A stretch of 64,000 bases of DNA from NCBI GenBank assembly GCA_045561235.1, contig JBJKYB010000002.1, positions 124,001 to 188,000 of the forward strand, read 5' to 3'. A model generated the notes under the pieces. The model searched no databases. It had not been told where the DNA came from and worked only from the letters and a program-made list of their open reading frames with translations. Within the stretch, counting starts at the first letter, position 1. The number at the start of each line of letters is the position of its first letter. A program made the translations under genes and the position numbers. Shown one piece after another: positions 27,074 through 36,071 of the stretch. Source of the DNA: GCA-2705445 sp002705445 (GTDB taxonomy: Bacteria; Pseudomonadota; Gammaproteobacteria; Poriferisulfidales; GCA-002705445).

Positions 27074-28059
27074 AATTTTTTTCTTCTTCATAAACAATTT
27101 TACTTCCCTCTTCACATATCTGAAAAGGAACAACCATTTTTGTATCAAAAATTTCTATTAATTTTTTCTTTTTTCCTTCCTCACAAAAAAATAGCATAAA
27201 ACCACCGGCTCCAGCTCCTAATAACTTTCCTCCAATAGCACCATTTTTTAAAGCCTTATCATAAATATTATCAATATCATTCGTAGAAATAATATCTGAA
27301 ATACTTTTTTTTAATAACCAATTTTTATGTAGTAATTTCCCAAATTCATCATAATTTTCACTTTGTAATAAAGACCGTGCTTCTTCAACCATATCCTGCA
27401 TTTCAGTTACGATCTCTACTTTGTTTTTTATATCTTTAACTTTTTTTTCTGAAACAGAAGAAGCTAGTCTACTGATACCTGTATATACTAATACGCATCT
27501 GTCTAAAAATTTTTTTATTTGCGATTCTGTCAATAAAACTTTTTCTAACTTATAACTACCGTCTTTATTTATAATAACGTGATTAAATCCCCCAAACGCT
27601 GTTGCAATTTGATCTTGAATACCTATTATCTCTTCGAGTTTATCTCTTTCTATATGGTAAGCTTCTTTTGCTAATTCATATTCGTTTGGTTTTTTTTCCA
27701 TTTGCAGCATGCAAACTATGATTTAGTGCCACTGTAAATGCTGAACTAGAACCTAAGCCACTTCCACCTGGTAAATCACCAGTGTATGTTATATCTAATC
27801 CTAAATTTACATTCATGGTTTCTAGACTGTGTCTTACAATAGGGTGTTTTATAAATTTTATTGAACTAACATCTTCCGCTATTCTCCATGATACCCTGTA
27901 TCTTTTTTCTTGAAATGGAGGTTTAACTCTTAATGTTATGTAACAGTAATGATTAATTGCTAAAGACAAGAACGAACCTCCGTGCTCGCTGTACCACTCT
28001 GGATAATCAGTGCCGCCGCCAAAAAAAGAGACTCTGTAAGGTGCTCTTGTAACTATCAT
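27060..28059 (-). CDS. hddA: D-glycero-D-manno-heptose 7-phosphate kinase (GHMP family), frameshifted
   Basis: Would phosphorylate D-glycero-D-manno-heptose 7-phosphate at C1. The N-terminal part has RAPYRVSFFGGGTDYPEWY and the GHMP motif GDLPGGSGLGSSSA. The C-terminal part has EIIGIQDQIATAFGG and LGAGAGGFMLFF. The frame breaks at an eight-A tract on the coding strand (27691-27698): with seven A the reading runs on as NGKKPNEYELAKEAY and gives 332 residues, the normal length. So this is a one-base excess, caused by sequencing error, a real mutation or slippage. The ATG at 28059 has an AGAGG site. Neighbouring heptose genes support the assignment. Confidence 0.82.
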
Positions 28060-28081
28060 TAAAAAAACCTCTATGTATTTT

Positions 28082-29011
28082 TTATAGCCATTTTTTAACA
28101 GAAGCTCTGTAAAGCAATTCACGTGTTGGAGAAAGAAATATGTCAATAATCCAATACATGCCTCTAAATTTATAACCAGCCATAAATATTTTTATTATAT
28201 TTTTCGATGATAAAGTTAACATATAATATGCAAATAGTAACGATAAATTATGCGCTTTGAAGTCTGAGAGTTTGCTACATTTATATGAAGATTCTTTATA
28301 AATATCTAAAAAATTTTCAGCAATCTCTATGTGCTGCATTCTTATATCTACAATATTTTTTCTACTTAAAGTATTTGAGTTTTTATGAGCACACATTCTA
28401 TATAAAACTTTTTCGACCACATAATTTTTCTTGTTTAACAAACATAATCTTATTAAGTGTTCACGATCATTTGCATAAAAATCACCACCAAAACTCGAGG
28501 AAGTTTTTAAGTAGCCATAGTCCTCAAAAAGACTTTTTTTATAAAAATGCCCCATTGCGTGTTTATAAAATATATTATTTAAATTTAATTTAATATTTTT
28601 CTTTTTAAAAGAGGACATAATTATTTTTCCATCTTTTAATCTTTCAATTTCGATACCATATGAAAAAATATCATACGTACTGTTTCTTAGAAAAGTATTT
28701 GATATATTTTTTAACATATCATCCTCATAATAATCATCTGAGTGCAAATACCCAATTAAAACACCAGAGGATAATTTTATTCCTTTATTTTGCGCTGAAG
28801 TTGCTCCATCGCTTTCTCCAGTTATAAAAATATCTACTATGTCTTCATTCTTTTTTATTATATCTATAGTTCCATCTGTCGAATCTCCATCTAAAACTAT
28901 GCATTCAAGATTATCGTAATTTTGCCTTCTTAAGGAATCAAAAGTTCTTTCTATGGTTTTAGCAGAATTATAACTTGGAATAATTACTGTTATTTTTGGT
29001 ATATCATTCAT
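28082..29011 (-). CDS. Family 2 glycosyltransferase
   Basis: GT-A inverting transferase of 309 residues. ITVIIPSYNSAKTIERT opens the domain, followed by VLDGDSTDGT (nucleotide site, about 36-45), GESDGATSAQNKG, and GYLHSDDYYEDDML with the DxD-like SDD (about 88-98). A GHFYKKSLFEDYG segment is typical of WcaA/WbbD-like polysaccharide transferases. A C-terminal helical part follows. It overlaps the upstream paralogue-family gene by 8 nt. It probably adds one sugar to the repeat unit. Confidence 0.87.
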   Translation of the reverse strand: MNDIPKITVIIPSYNSAKTIERTFDSLRRQNYDNLECIVLDGDSTDGTIDIIKKNEDIVDIFITGESDGATSAQNKGIKLSSGVLIGYLHSDDYYEDDMLKNISNTFLRNSTYDIFSYGIEIERLKDGKIIMSSFKKKNIKLNLNNIFYKHAMGHFYKKSLFEDYGYLKTSSSFGGDFYANDREHLIRLCLLNKKNYVVEKVLYRMCAHKNSNTLSRKNIVDIRMQHIEIAENFLDIYKESSYKCSKLSDFKAHNLSLLFAYYMLTLSSKNIIKIFMAGYKFRGMYWIIDIFLSPTRELLYRASVKKWL

Positions 29012-30032
29012 TGTTCCTCAAAGCCTCTACTAATTTTTCATATTGATTTTTGTTTGTTATAAATTTTTTAAGAAGTTTATTCTTATCTAGAAATTTAATA
29101 AATTTTATTATAAATTTATCAAAAATATCGACTCTGCACCATGAAATAAATAATAAATTGAATATTAGACTGCTTGTTAGCCAGCCTTTACTTCCCCTGT
29201 AATGAAAAAACTTTAATTTTTTAAAACTATTTTTTATTGTGTAAGATATGTAATTTATATTTTTTAATTTTATTTTGTCATTCGAAATTTCATTTGCAAG
29301 TAATTCTGCTGACTTAATTGCTTTTTTTTGAATATTATAAGATATTATTTTAGAAAATGATTTATAACCAAGCTTTGCTCTAATAATTCTTTCTTGAATA
29401 CTAAGCCCTGTTAATATTTTTTCTCCTTCAAACGAAATTTTATTATCTACTATGCTCATGTTATATTCTGCACCACACATGTTTAAATAAAAAGAAACTA
29501 TTTCTTGATATGTATCCGGTCCAATACAAGGACTCCAACATTTTACAGTATCAATCCATTTTTTTGAGTAAAAAGAAAAGTCAGGCTTGTAAGCACATTC
29601 CCACACATTATTATATTTTTCGTTTTTATATTGAGAACATCTTATTCTAAAAATATTTGATTTGTTACTTTCTTTTGCATATTTAAGTAATATTAGATCC
29701 CATTTTTTTGTACAAATTTGTATATCATCTGATAAGCAAGCTATAATTTTTACTGAATCAGATGTTTCATTTAATAAAATATTTAAAGGCTTCCACGCAT
29801 CATTAAAATTTTTAATCATATTTGATTCTATATATTTAATAGTATTATTATATTTATTATTTATAGCTTCTATTTTAGCCTTCATAAGTTGATCATCCTG
29901 ATCAATATGAACAATAATTTCTAGAGTATTTGGATTACTCATATTCTCTAAAAAAGATTTAGCAAAATATTCAAACTTATTTGGTTTATTTGAATTTAAA
30001 TGCAAAGAAAATATTTTGTTAGCATTTTTCAA
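29004..30032 (-). CDS. Putative GT-A glycosyltransferase, island paralogue family member B
   Basis: Protein of 342 residues related to those at 24464 and 38108. It has FSLHLNSNKPNKFE at the start, the acidic cluster IDQDD (43-47), ACLSDDIQI (98-106), KKWD, NIFRIR (126-131), VWEC (143-146), SKKWIDT, and GPDTYQEIV (171-179). The acidic DQDD and SDD suit a metal-dependent nucleotide-sugar site, which together with the context makes a glycosyltransferase the best guess. The C-terminal 100 residues are basic and weakly hydrophobic, suggesting membrane contact. No named family is recognised. Confidence 0.6.
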   Translation of the reverse strand: MKNANKIFSLHLNSNKPNKFEYFAKSFLENMSNPNTLEIIVHIDQDDQLMKAKIEAINNKYNNTIKYIESNMIKNFNDAWKPLNILLNETSDSVKIIACLSDDIQICTKKWDLILLKYAKESNKSNIFRIRCSQYKNEKYNNVWECAYKPDFSFYSKKWIDTVKCWSPCIGPDTYQEIVSFYLNMCGAEYNMSIVDNKISFEGEKILTGLSIQERIIRAKLGYKSFSKIISYNIQKKAIKSAELLANEISNDKIKLKNINYISYTIKNSFKKLKFFHYRGSKGWLTSSLIFNLLFISWCRVDIFDKFIIKFIKFLDKNKLLKKFITNKNQYEKLVEALRNNE

Positions 30033-30047
30033 GATACGAATTTAATC

Positions 30048-30893
30048 CTATGTTAAGAAATTTTTTATATCATTAAAATGGTCTTTTGCTTTTTTTATAT
30101 TTTCTTTATCAAAATGTTTTGGGTAAATTATTGGCATATCTTTAAGTGATATTTTCTTCCAATTATTATTAATTTTTTGCATCGCCCAAAATCCTCCCCA
30201 CGAACTTACTTCTCCAAAAATTTCACTTATTGCTACTGTAACTCCTGGATGGTAATTTTTATTTGTTTTTGGATCTCTAATAAAGTCTTTATTTTTATTT
30301 TCTATTGCGAAATTATAATCAATATCTTTTATTTGCATATTTAAATCATCGCCACAAATAATTCCATTGTTCTCAACTAGTCTTAAAGAAGCAGTAATAT
30401 CTTTTTTTACAAAATCATACGTATGATCTGCATCTATGAATACGACACTTTGAGATTCATCTTTTAAATACTTTAAAATATTTTCACTTTGACCTCTAAA
30501 GTGTTGTGTGGTGATAGATTCAGGAACTGTGCCAATATTATGCAAAAATACTTTATATGCAAAATCAGACTTAAGTAGTTCTTCCATTTCTAAAACATAT
30601 TCATTCCCTTTGTGTTCTTCTAAGTCAAAAAAAGGTTTCCATGCATCGACACATGTTAAGTTTCCTTTACTATCAGCATACTCTTCTAAACCCTGTGCCC
30701 ATGACAATGCTGAAGCTCCAAACCATGTTCCAATTTCTAAAATCGATATATTTTTATTTTTATTTTTGATTGCGAGATACCATATTGATGCAATCATAAA
30801 AATATGTCTAACAGGTGCACTTAAAATTGCATTTTTATGATTTAAATATGGTTTTCCGTCTTCGAAATTATCTAATATATTTTTATCAGTCAT
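30048..30893 (-). CDS. Class I SAM-dependent methyltransferase (Methyltransf_24-like)
   Basis: Putative methyltransferase of 281 residues. Motif I is ILEIGTWFGASALSWA (51-66), and VVFIDADHTYDFVKKDI (about 150-166) is the acidic post-II segment of the Methyltransf_24/cephalosporin-hydroxylase-like group. The GICGDDLN segment follows (shown in the protein as GIICGDDLN). It lies 3 nt downstream of the gmd-like gene, so it may act on the same nucleotide sugar or on the finished glycan. C- versus O-methylation cannot be decided. Confidence 0.78.
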   Translation of the reverse strand: MTDKNILDNFEDGKPYLNHKNAILSAPVRHIFMIASIWYLAIKNKNKNISILEIGTWFGASALSWAQGLEEYADSKGNLTCVDAWKPFFDLEEHKGNEYVLEMEELLKSDFAYKVFLHNIGTVPESITTQHFRGQSENILKYLKDESQSVVFIDADHTYDFVKKDITASLRLVENNGIICGDDLNMQIKDIDYNFAIENKNKDFIRDPKTNKNYHPGVTVAISEIFGEVSSWGGFWAMQKINNNWKKISLKDMPIIYPKHFDKENIKKAKDHFNDIKNFLT

Positions 30894-30896
30894 CTT

Positions 30897-31909
30897 TTAT
30901 CTCGTTAGATATGCTTCGCCGTTTTTTTCTACCATCTTTCTCCAATAATCTAAAAGGTCTGAGATTGTTTGTTCATATTTATATTTTGGCTCCCATCCTG
31001 TGTGTTCCTTAAATTTTGAGGTATCGGGTATCTGTAAATCTGCATCTATAGGTCTTAACCTCTCTGGATCTTGTTCAATAATAATCTTATCTTTTATAGT
31101 TGATAAACCAATAAGATCATTTAAAATTTGTTCGATTTTACAAGAATGTGTTCCACCAATATTGTAATATTCTCCAGAAATTGGATTTATTGTGACTAGC
31201 ATAAAATAAGCGCGAACTGCGTCTCTTACATCAGCTATTGTTCTCATAGAATCTAAATTTCCTACTCTTATAATTGGTTCTATTAATCCTTTCTCCGCCA
31301 TTGCAATTTGCTTAGCAAATGTTGATTCTGCGAAAACATCTCCTCTTCTAGGGCCAGTATGTGTAAACATTCTTGTCGTCATAACTTTCATATCATATGC
31401 TTCTGCATAAAATCGCCCAACTAAGTCTGTTCCAATTTTTGATATTGCATATGGAGATGCGGGGTGAAATGAACACTCCTCGTTTATTGGAAGTTTTTCT
31501 TTAGGCACTCGTCCAAAAACTTCGGAGGAAGCGCAAACATGAATAATTGAATTACGTGAATATTTTTTTAAAGCTTCTAGTAAAGTTGAAGTTCCAGATA
31601 TGTTTGTTGCGTACGTATCGAGAGGTGCATCAAGGCTTGTTTTTGGATAGCTTTGAGCAGCGAGATGAAAAGTATAGTCTGGTTTTATATTATCAACAAC
31701 TAAGTCTATTGATTGAGAATCTCGTAAATCTCCATAGTGCAAAAAAACTCTTTCTTTTTTATTTATATTAGATATTAAATTTTCAATATTATCTAAGGGG
31801 CTTCCTCCATCTAATTAAACCATGAATTTTCCCAATCTGTTTCTTCAAGAAGAAACTCGGCTAGATGTGAACCAACCATACCTGTTATGCCTGTAATAAA
31901 TGCCTTCAT
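30897..31909 (-). CDS. gmd: GDP-mannose 4,6-dehydratase-family protein, two frameshifts near the start
   Basis: Gmd-type extended SDR that oxidises C4 and removes water from C5/C6 of a GDP-sugar. The main frame (30897 to about 31805) shows HYGDLRDSQS, HLAAQSYPKTS, CASSEVFGR, SPYAISKIGTDL (catalytic Tyr-Lys), TGPRRGDVFAES and RPIDADLQIPDTSKF. Upstream, MKAFITGITGMVGSHLAEF is in a second frame, and HGLIRWR in a third. Removing two single bases (about 31828-31833 and 31809-31810) restores a 336-residue protein of normal length. The start overlaps the ColD-like stop as TAATG. With GDP-heptose genes nearby, the substrate could be GDP-heptose (as for DmhA) or GDP-mannose. Confidence 0.85.
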
Positions 31910-33180
31910 TATTTTACTCTTAAGCTAATAAACTCTTTAATTTTATCAGTAACATAATTTATTGCATCACCTGATAAAGATTGATGAACTCCGACGGAAA
32001 AACCATTATCCATAATATGGTCAGAATTATTTAGTTTTCCAGATACCCTATGCTCAAATAAATCATTTGCAGGTTGTCTTGCTAAATTGCCTGCTATAAT
32101 TGGTCTTGTTTCAATTCCATTTTTATTTAGAAATTCGCATATTTCATTTCGAGTAAAAAAATCGTTGTTTTTTAGTATCATTGGGAATCCAAAATGAGTG
32201 TTTTCTGCATTTTTTGTTGTAATTTGAAAACTAAAAAAATCACTTAGGCTTTCAAGCTCAGCAAAATATTTTTTTGCATTATTCTGTCTTGATTTTATGA
32301 AACCATCAATCTTATCAATTTGCAATAAACCCATTGCAGCTTGCGGCTCTGTTATTCTTAAATTATAACCATCGTTAACAAATAAAAATTTAGGATCAAA
32401 ATCTTTATAAAGATTTGTCCATTTTTCTCTATTCTCTACTTGTCTTACCCAACCGTGCGCTCTAACTATTCTCATCATCTCAGCTAAATCGTGGTCATTT
32501 GTGACACAAATACCGCCCTCAAGTGTAGTAATGTGATGGGAATAATAAAAACTAAAACTTGCTATCCTACCAAAACTTCCAACATACTTATCTTTGAATT
32601 TTGCCCCCATAGATTCACAACAGTCTTCTATTAGCATTAAATTATATTTTTTACATATTGATAAAATGTCATCCATTTCACATGGATTTCCATAGATCGG
32701 GACAGAAAAAATTGCTCTTGTTTTTTCAGATATTGCATCTTCAATTTTATTGCTATCCATATTAAAAGTATTTAAATCACAATCAACATATACAGGAACT
32801 AAGCCCATTTGTATTACAGGCCAGACAGTAGTTGACCAGGTTAATGCTGGCAAAATAATTTCATCACCTTTTTTAAGATTATCTTTTGTTAATTTACTTG
32901 TTAAAACTGAAAGCATTAATAAATTTGCAGAAGATCCTGAATTGTTTGATACACCGTGACCATAAGAATATTTATTGCAGTATTTTTTTTCGAATTCTTT
33001 TACTTTTTCACCCATAGTTACTCTGGTTGTAAGCATCTGATTTGTAAATGCAATAATTTCGTCTGCGTTAAAAGTTGGCTCATGAAGTCTTACGACTGGG
33101 TTATAAATATTAAATTCGTTACTTTCATTATCATCCCAACAATTTTTTATTGCATTTTCTAATTTTTCTTTATTATTCAT
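31909..33180 (-). CDS. ColD-like PLP-dependent GDP-4-keto-6-deoxysugar 3-dehydratase
   Basis: DegT/DnrJ/EryC1-fold PLP protein of 423 residues. The Schiff-base Lys of aminotransferases is replaced by His215 in FYYSHHITTLEGG, the hallmark of 3-dehydratases ColD and RfbH, which remove the C3 hydroxyl instead of transaminating. PLP Asp186 is in LIEDCCES. The cysteine cluster that holds the [2Fe-2S] centre of RfbH is missing, so ColD is the closer match. It lies directly before the gmd-like gene and shares a TAATG overlap with it. Predicted reaction: GDP-4-keto-6-deoxysugar to GDP-4-keto-3,6-dideoxysugar. It is longer than ColD (about 390). The ATG at 33180 is preferred over an upstream TTG. Confidence 0.85.
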   Translation of the reverse strand: MNNKEKLENAIKNCWDDNESNEFNIYNPVVRLHEPTFNADEIIAFTNQMLTTRVTMGEKVKEFEKKYCNKYSYGHGVSNNSGSSANLLMLSVLTSKLTKDNLKKGDEIILPALTWSTTVWPVIQMGLVPVYVDCDLNTFNMDSNKIEDAISEKTRAIFSVPIYGNPCEMDDILSICKKYNLMLIEDCCESMGAKFKDKYVGSFGRIASFSFYYSHHITTLEGGICVTNDHDLAEMMRIVRAHGWVRQVENREKWTNLYKDFDPKFLFVNDGYNLRITEPQAAMGLLQIDKIDGFIKSRQNNAKKYFAELESLSDFFSFQITTKNAENTHFGFPMILKNNDFFTRNEICEFLNKNGIETRPIIAGNLARQPANDLFEHRVSGKLNNSDHIMDNGFSVGVHQSLSGDAINYVTDKIKEFISLRVK

Positions 33181-33182
33181 AA

Positions 33183-34223
33183 TCAAAAAGGTCCTTTAAA
33201 CGAGTTAATTTCTTCTCTAGAAATTTTTTCTGGCTTCCAATTTTTTTCTCCATTGCACATAATATTAGCTTTTATTGCGACACCTTCTGGATCTGGGTAA
33301 AATCCATCCTCCAAAACTCTTGTTGTAGGACAAGGTGATTCTTGGTAACCCATCCTATCAAGCTTTAAATTTGAACAATTAATTCCTAGGTCTGCAATAA
33401 TCTCAGAAGAAAATCCACATGTAAGCCAACCGTTGTCTACAACTAAAACTTTTTTTGTTTTATTTGCAGATTTTCTAATCAAATCATAATCTATTGGTGA
33501 TAAACTTACGGGATCGATTACTTCAGCACTAATACCTATTTTTTTTAATGCTTCTGCAGCTCTTATACAATCAGTTACAGTATAGCTTGCGCCGACCAAA
33601 GTAATGTCGGTACCTTCTATTAAAACTCTTCCTTTACCAAATTCAACCTCATATAAATTATTTGGCACATAACCAGTATTTGAATATAACATTCTATGTT
33701 CTACAAAAACTACGGGATTATTGTCTCTTATACTTGCAATCAAGCAACCTTTTGCATCATGTGGAGTTGTTGGTGCTACAACTTTTATTCCAGGAACATG
33801 CATAAAATAAGAATGAAAAGCTTGACTATGTTGGGCGCCTTGCCCCCAACTTCTTCCAATTGCTGCTCTAACTACAAAAGGAACTGAGTGTTCACCAGAC
33901 GACATATATCTAAGTTTTGCTGCCATATTAACAAGTTGGTTCATACATAACAGAAGAAAATCCATTCTTTGGTGAACATAAATAGGTCTTAATCCTGCTA
34001 GGGCTGCTCCTATACCAACTCCAGTCATTGCATCTTCAGATAGCGGCATATCAAAATTTCTTTTTTCGCCAAAGATTTTATGAAGATCTTTTGATGTTCC
34101 ATAATGGCCTTTCTGATCATCAACACCTAAGCCATAGACAAAAACGGAATCATTATTTTCCATCTCCTGATAACAGCCCTCATATATTGCTTGTCCGTAA
34201 TTAATTTCTTTTAAGTTATCCAT
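33183..34223 (-). CDS. Thiamine-diphosphate E1 beta-like subunit (transketolase C-terminal type)
   Basis: Beta subunit of a two-chain 2-oxoacid dehydrogenase E1-like enzyme, 346 residues. Seen: SEDAMTGVGIGAALAGLRPI (in part; the conserved E1-beta glutamate region), VHQRMDFLLLCMNQLVNMAAK, GQGAQHSQAFHSYFMHVPG and the C-terminal EVIDPVSLSPID. The ATG at 34223 overlaps the alpha-subunit stop (ATGGATAA). No lipoyl E2 or E3 gene is in the island, so a free-standing carboligase role, moving a two-carbon unit onto a ketosugar, is more likely than oxidative decarboxylation. This role is inference. Confidence 0.82.
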   Translation of the reverse strand: MDNLKEINYGQAIYEGCYQEMENNDSVFVYGLGVDDQKGHYGTSKDLHKIFGEKRNFDMPLSEDAMTGVGIGAALAGLRPIYVHQRMDFLLLCMNQLVNMAAKLRYMSSGEHSVPFVVRAAIGRSWGQGAQHSQAFHSYFMHVPGIKVVAPTTPHDAKGCLIASIRDNNPVVFVEHRMLYSNTGYVPNNLYEVEFGKGRVLIEGTDITLVGASYTVTDCIRAAEALKKIGISAEVIDPVSLSPIDYDLIRKSANKTKKVLVVDNGWLTCGFSSEIIADLGINCSNLKLDRMGYQESPCPTTRVLEDGFYPDPEGVAIKANIMCNGEKNWKPEKISREEINSFKGPF

Positions 34224-35160
34224 AAACTTCTTCCGTGATTTCAGATGCATCTGGGAAAGATGATTTTTCAGAATATTTTATTGCTTCGTTTATTTTATTG
34301 TCAACTTCATCATTTATTTTTTTTACTTCTTTTTCTGACAACATACTTTCTAGTCTTAGCAAATCATCATTTTTAATAGCATTATCAAGCTCATCATCTG
34401 ATCTAAATTTAATATGTCTATCTTCACCAGGACCAACATGATCTCTCCATCTTGTTGTTAAGCATTCAATTAACATAGGTCCATTTCCATTTTTAATTTC
34501 ATCTAATGATTTATATGCAGCATTATAAAAATCTTTGGTTGTGAGACCATCAACTTTGGATGCTTTCACACCAAACGCGTTTGCTCTTTCAGATATTGAA
34601 TCATTCAACATTCTTTTACTTTGGTGTGTATAGATAGCATATTTATTATTTTCGCAAACAAATAGAATTGGAAGGTTATGCAGACTTGCAAAGTTAAGGG
34701 ATTCCCAATAAACGCCTTCGTCTACCGCACCATCGCCGTGATAACAAATAACAATTCCTTTATTGTTTTTATATTTTTGTGCAAAAGCATATCCTACTGC
34801 TTCAGGAATCGCAGATGTTACTATGGCAGATGTTGTCATAAAATTTACTGACCAATCGCTTAAATGCATAGAGCCAGCTTTTCCTCTTGAAGATCCATCA
34901 ATTTTTCCGTACAGTTCGGCCCACATTTGGTTAAGATTTCCCTCTCGTGCTAAGTAATGCGCATGTCCTCTATAATTACTAAATACAATATCATTGTCAT
35001 CAAGAGCCAAACTAACTCCAACTGCTATAGCTTCTTGCCCAATAGATAGATGCACTGGACTTTTTATTTTATCTGTATCATATAATTCGATTATTTTTTC
35101 TTCACTTCTTCTAATCAAATAAAATAAATGATAAGCTTTTTTTATATCAAATTCTTTCAT
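34216..35160 (-). CDS. Thiamine-diphosphate E1 alpha-like subunit
   Basis: Alpha subunit carrying the cofactor site, 314 residues. The ThDP motif begins GDGAVDEG (142-149) and ends ENN (170-172). VHLSIGQEAIAVGV, RGHAHYLAREG and KAGSMHLSD are classic E1-alpha segments. It overlaps the StrG-like gene by 4 nt upstream and the beta subunit by 8 nt downstream, so all three are co-translated. Similar two-subunit ThDP enzymes outside 2-oxoacid dehydrogenase complexes are known to move two-carbon units in natural-product biosynthesis. Pyruvate as donor is a guess. Confidence 0.82.
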   Translation of the reverse strand: MKEFDIKKAYHLFYLIRRSEEKIIELYDTDKIKSPVHLSIGQEAIAVGVSLALDDNDIVFSNYRGHAHYLAREGNLNQMWAELYGKIDGSSRGKAGSMHLSDWSVNFMTTSAIVTSAIPEAVGYAFAQKYKNNKGIVICYHGDGAVDEGVYWESLNFASLHNLPILFVCENNKYAIYTHQSKRMLNDSISERANAFGVKASKVDGLTTKDFYNAAYKSLDEIKNGNGPMLIECLTTRWRDHVGPGEDRHIKFRSDDELDNAIKNDDLLRLESMLSEKEVKKINDEVDNKINEAIKYSEKSSFPDASEITEEVYG

Positions 35161-36068
35161 TTTGAAATTGGTTTTTCTGAAAAATAGTGTCCAGGCTGAA
35201 ACAACATTTTTTTTCTGCCTGTTGTCTTATATTCTCTTGAATATTTTTTTAGACCACTTTCAGTTATTATCCTTATATCTAAACTTATTCTTGTTATCTC
35301 TGTACGATTATTTTGCGTGCAATGTAAGCACCTTGGATCGAAAACAATGAAATCACCATAATTCATATTTAGCGATGAAGACTTTATTTTTAATTCTTTA
35401 ATCCAACTGGCATTATATTGTACATTTTCTGCAAATAATTCAAAGTCATAGTTACACTTTTTATAAAAATTTAAACTATCACTTAATGGGGTAATTCTCA
35501 TGCTATTAGAATCATATACTTGTGTGAAAGGTATCCAAACATTATATTCATAAGGCGGGTGGCCAAGCATAATATCGGTATGATATCTGTCTTCCCATTC
35601 GTAGCCCTTTTGAAATGGAAAATGAAAACGAAATGTTGGAACCTCTTGAAAATATATAGGCTCCAAAAATAAATTTGCTACATAATTTTTTAAAAATTTT
35701 ATGTATTCTTTTTTAAAATCTTCAGATATATCATAGAAATTTGCAGAAACCTGATTTTGCTCAGTATCATCTAAAGTTTTTTTTGAATCATTTAAGCATT
35801 TATGTAATTTTTCAAGAGAATTATCATATTTATCTAGCTCTTCTTTTTTTGCTATTCCTTTTACTACTAGTTCATTTTTTAAGATTTCTTCGAAAATAAT
35901 TTTTTTAGTATCATACTTTCCTTGTATATTCCAAGAACTAAATTTTTCTTGTATAGAGCTTTGACTCAGAAAATCTTTCATAAATAATTTATGATCTTTT
36001 TTAGAATCAAAAATTACAGTTTTGCCCATATGGCCTCTTATAATTTTTTTATCAATTACTGAATTCAT
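35157..36068 (-). CDS. Putative Fe(II)/2OG-oxygenase-fold protein, StrG-like
   Basis: Protein of 303 residues whose C-terminal half carries a likely non-haem iron triad: His163 and Asp165 in YHTDIMLGHPP, His249 in RCLHCTQNN, and a 2OG-binding Arg260 in TRISLDIRI. The NVWIPFTQVYDSNSMRITP segment resembles streptomycin-cluster protein StrG as I remember it. The same HTD...LH...RISLD pattern occurs in the N-terminal domain of the fusion at 39735. The N-terminal 120 residues are helical and charged. The substrate is probably a sugar or glycan, unproven. It overlaps the E1-alpha gene by 4 nt. Confidence 0.65.
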   Translation of the reverse strand: MNSVIDKKIIRGHMGKTVIFDSKKDHKLFMKDFLSQSSIQEKFSSWNIQGKYDTKKIIFEEILKNELVVKGIAKKEELDKYDNSLEKLHKCLNDSKKTLDDTEQNQVSANFYDISEDFKKEYIKFLKNYVANLFLEPIYFQEVPTFRFHFPFQKGYEWEDRYHTDIMLGHPPYEYNVWIPFTQVYDSNSMRITPLSDSLNFYKKCNYDFELFAENVQYNASWIKELKIKSSSLNMNYGDFIVFDPRCLHCTQNNRTEITRISLDIRIITESGLKKYSREYKTTGRKKMLFQPGHYFSEKPISK

Positions 36069-36071
36069 AGA

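Noticed and set aside
27676..28146. Two independent small kinases
   Set aside because: The two pieces are the complementary halves of one GHMP kinase and join perfectly if one A is removed from the A8 tract.
31909..33180. Sugar aminotransferase assignment
   Set aside because: The catalytic Lys is replaced by His, so transamination through the usual Schiff base is not expected; a ColD-like 3-dehydratase fits better.
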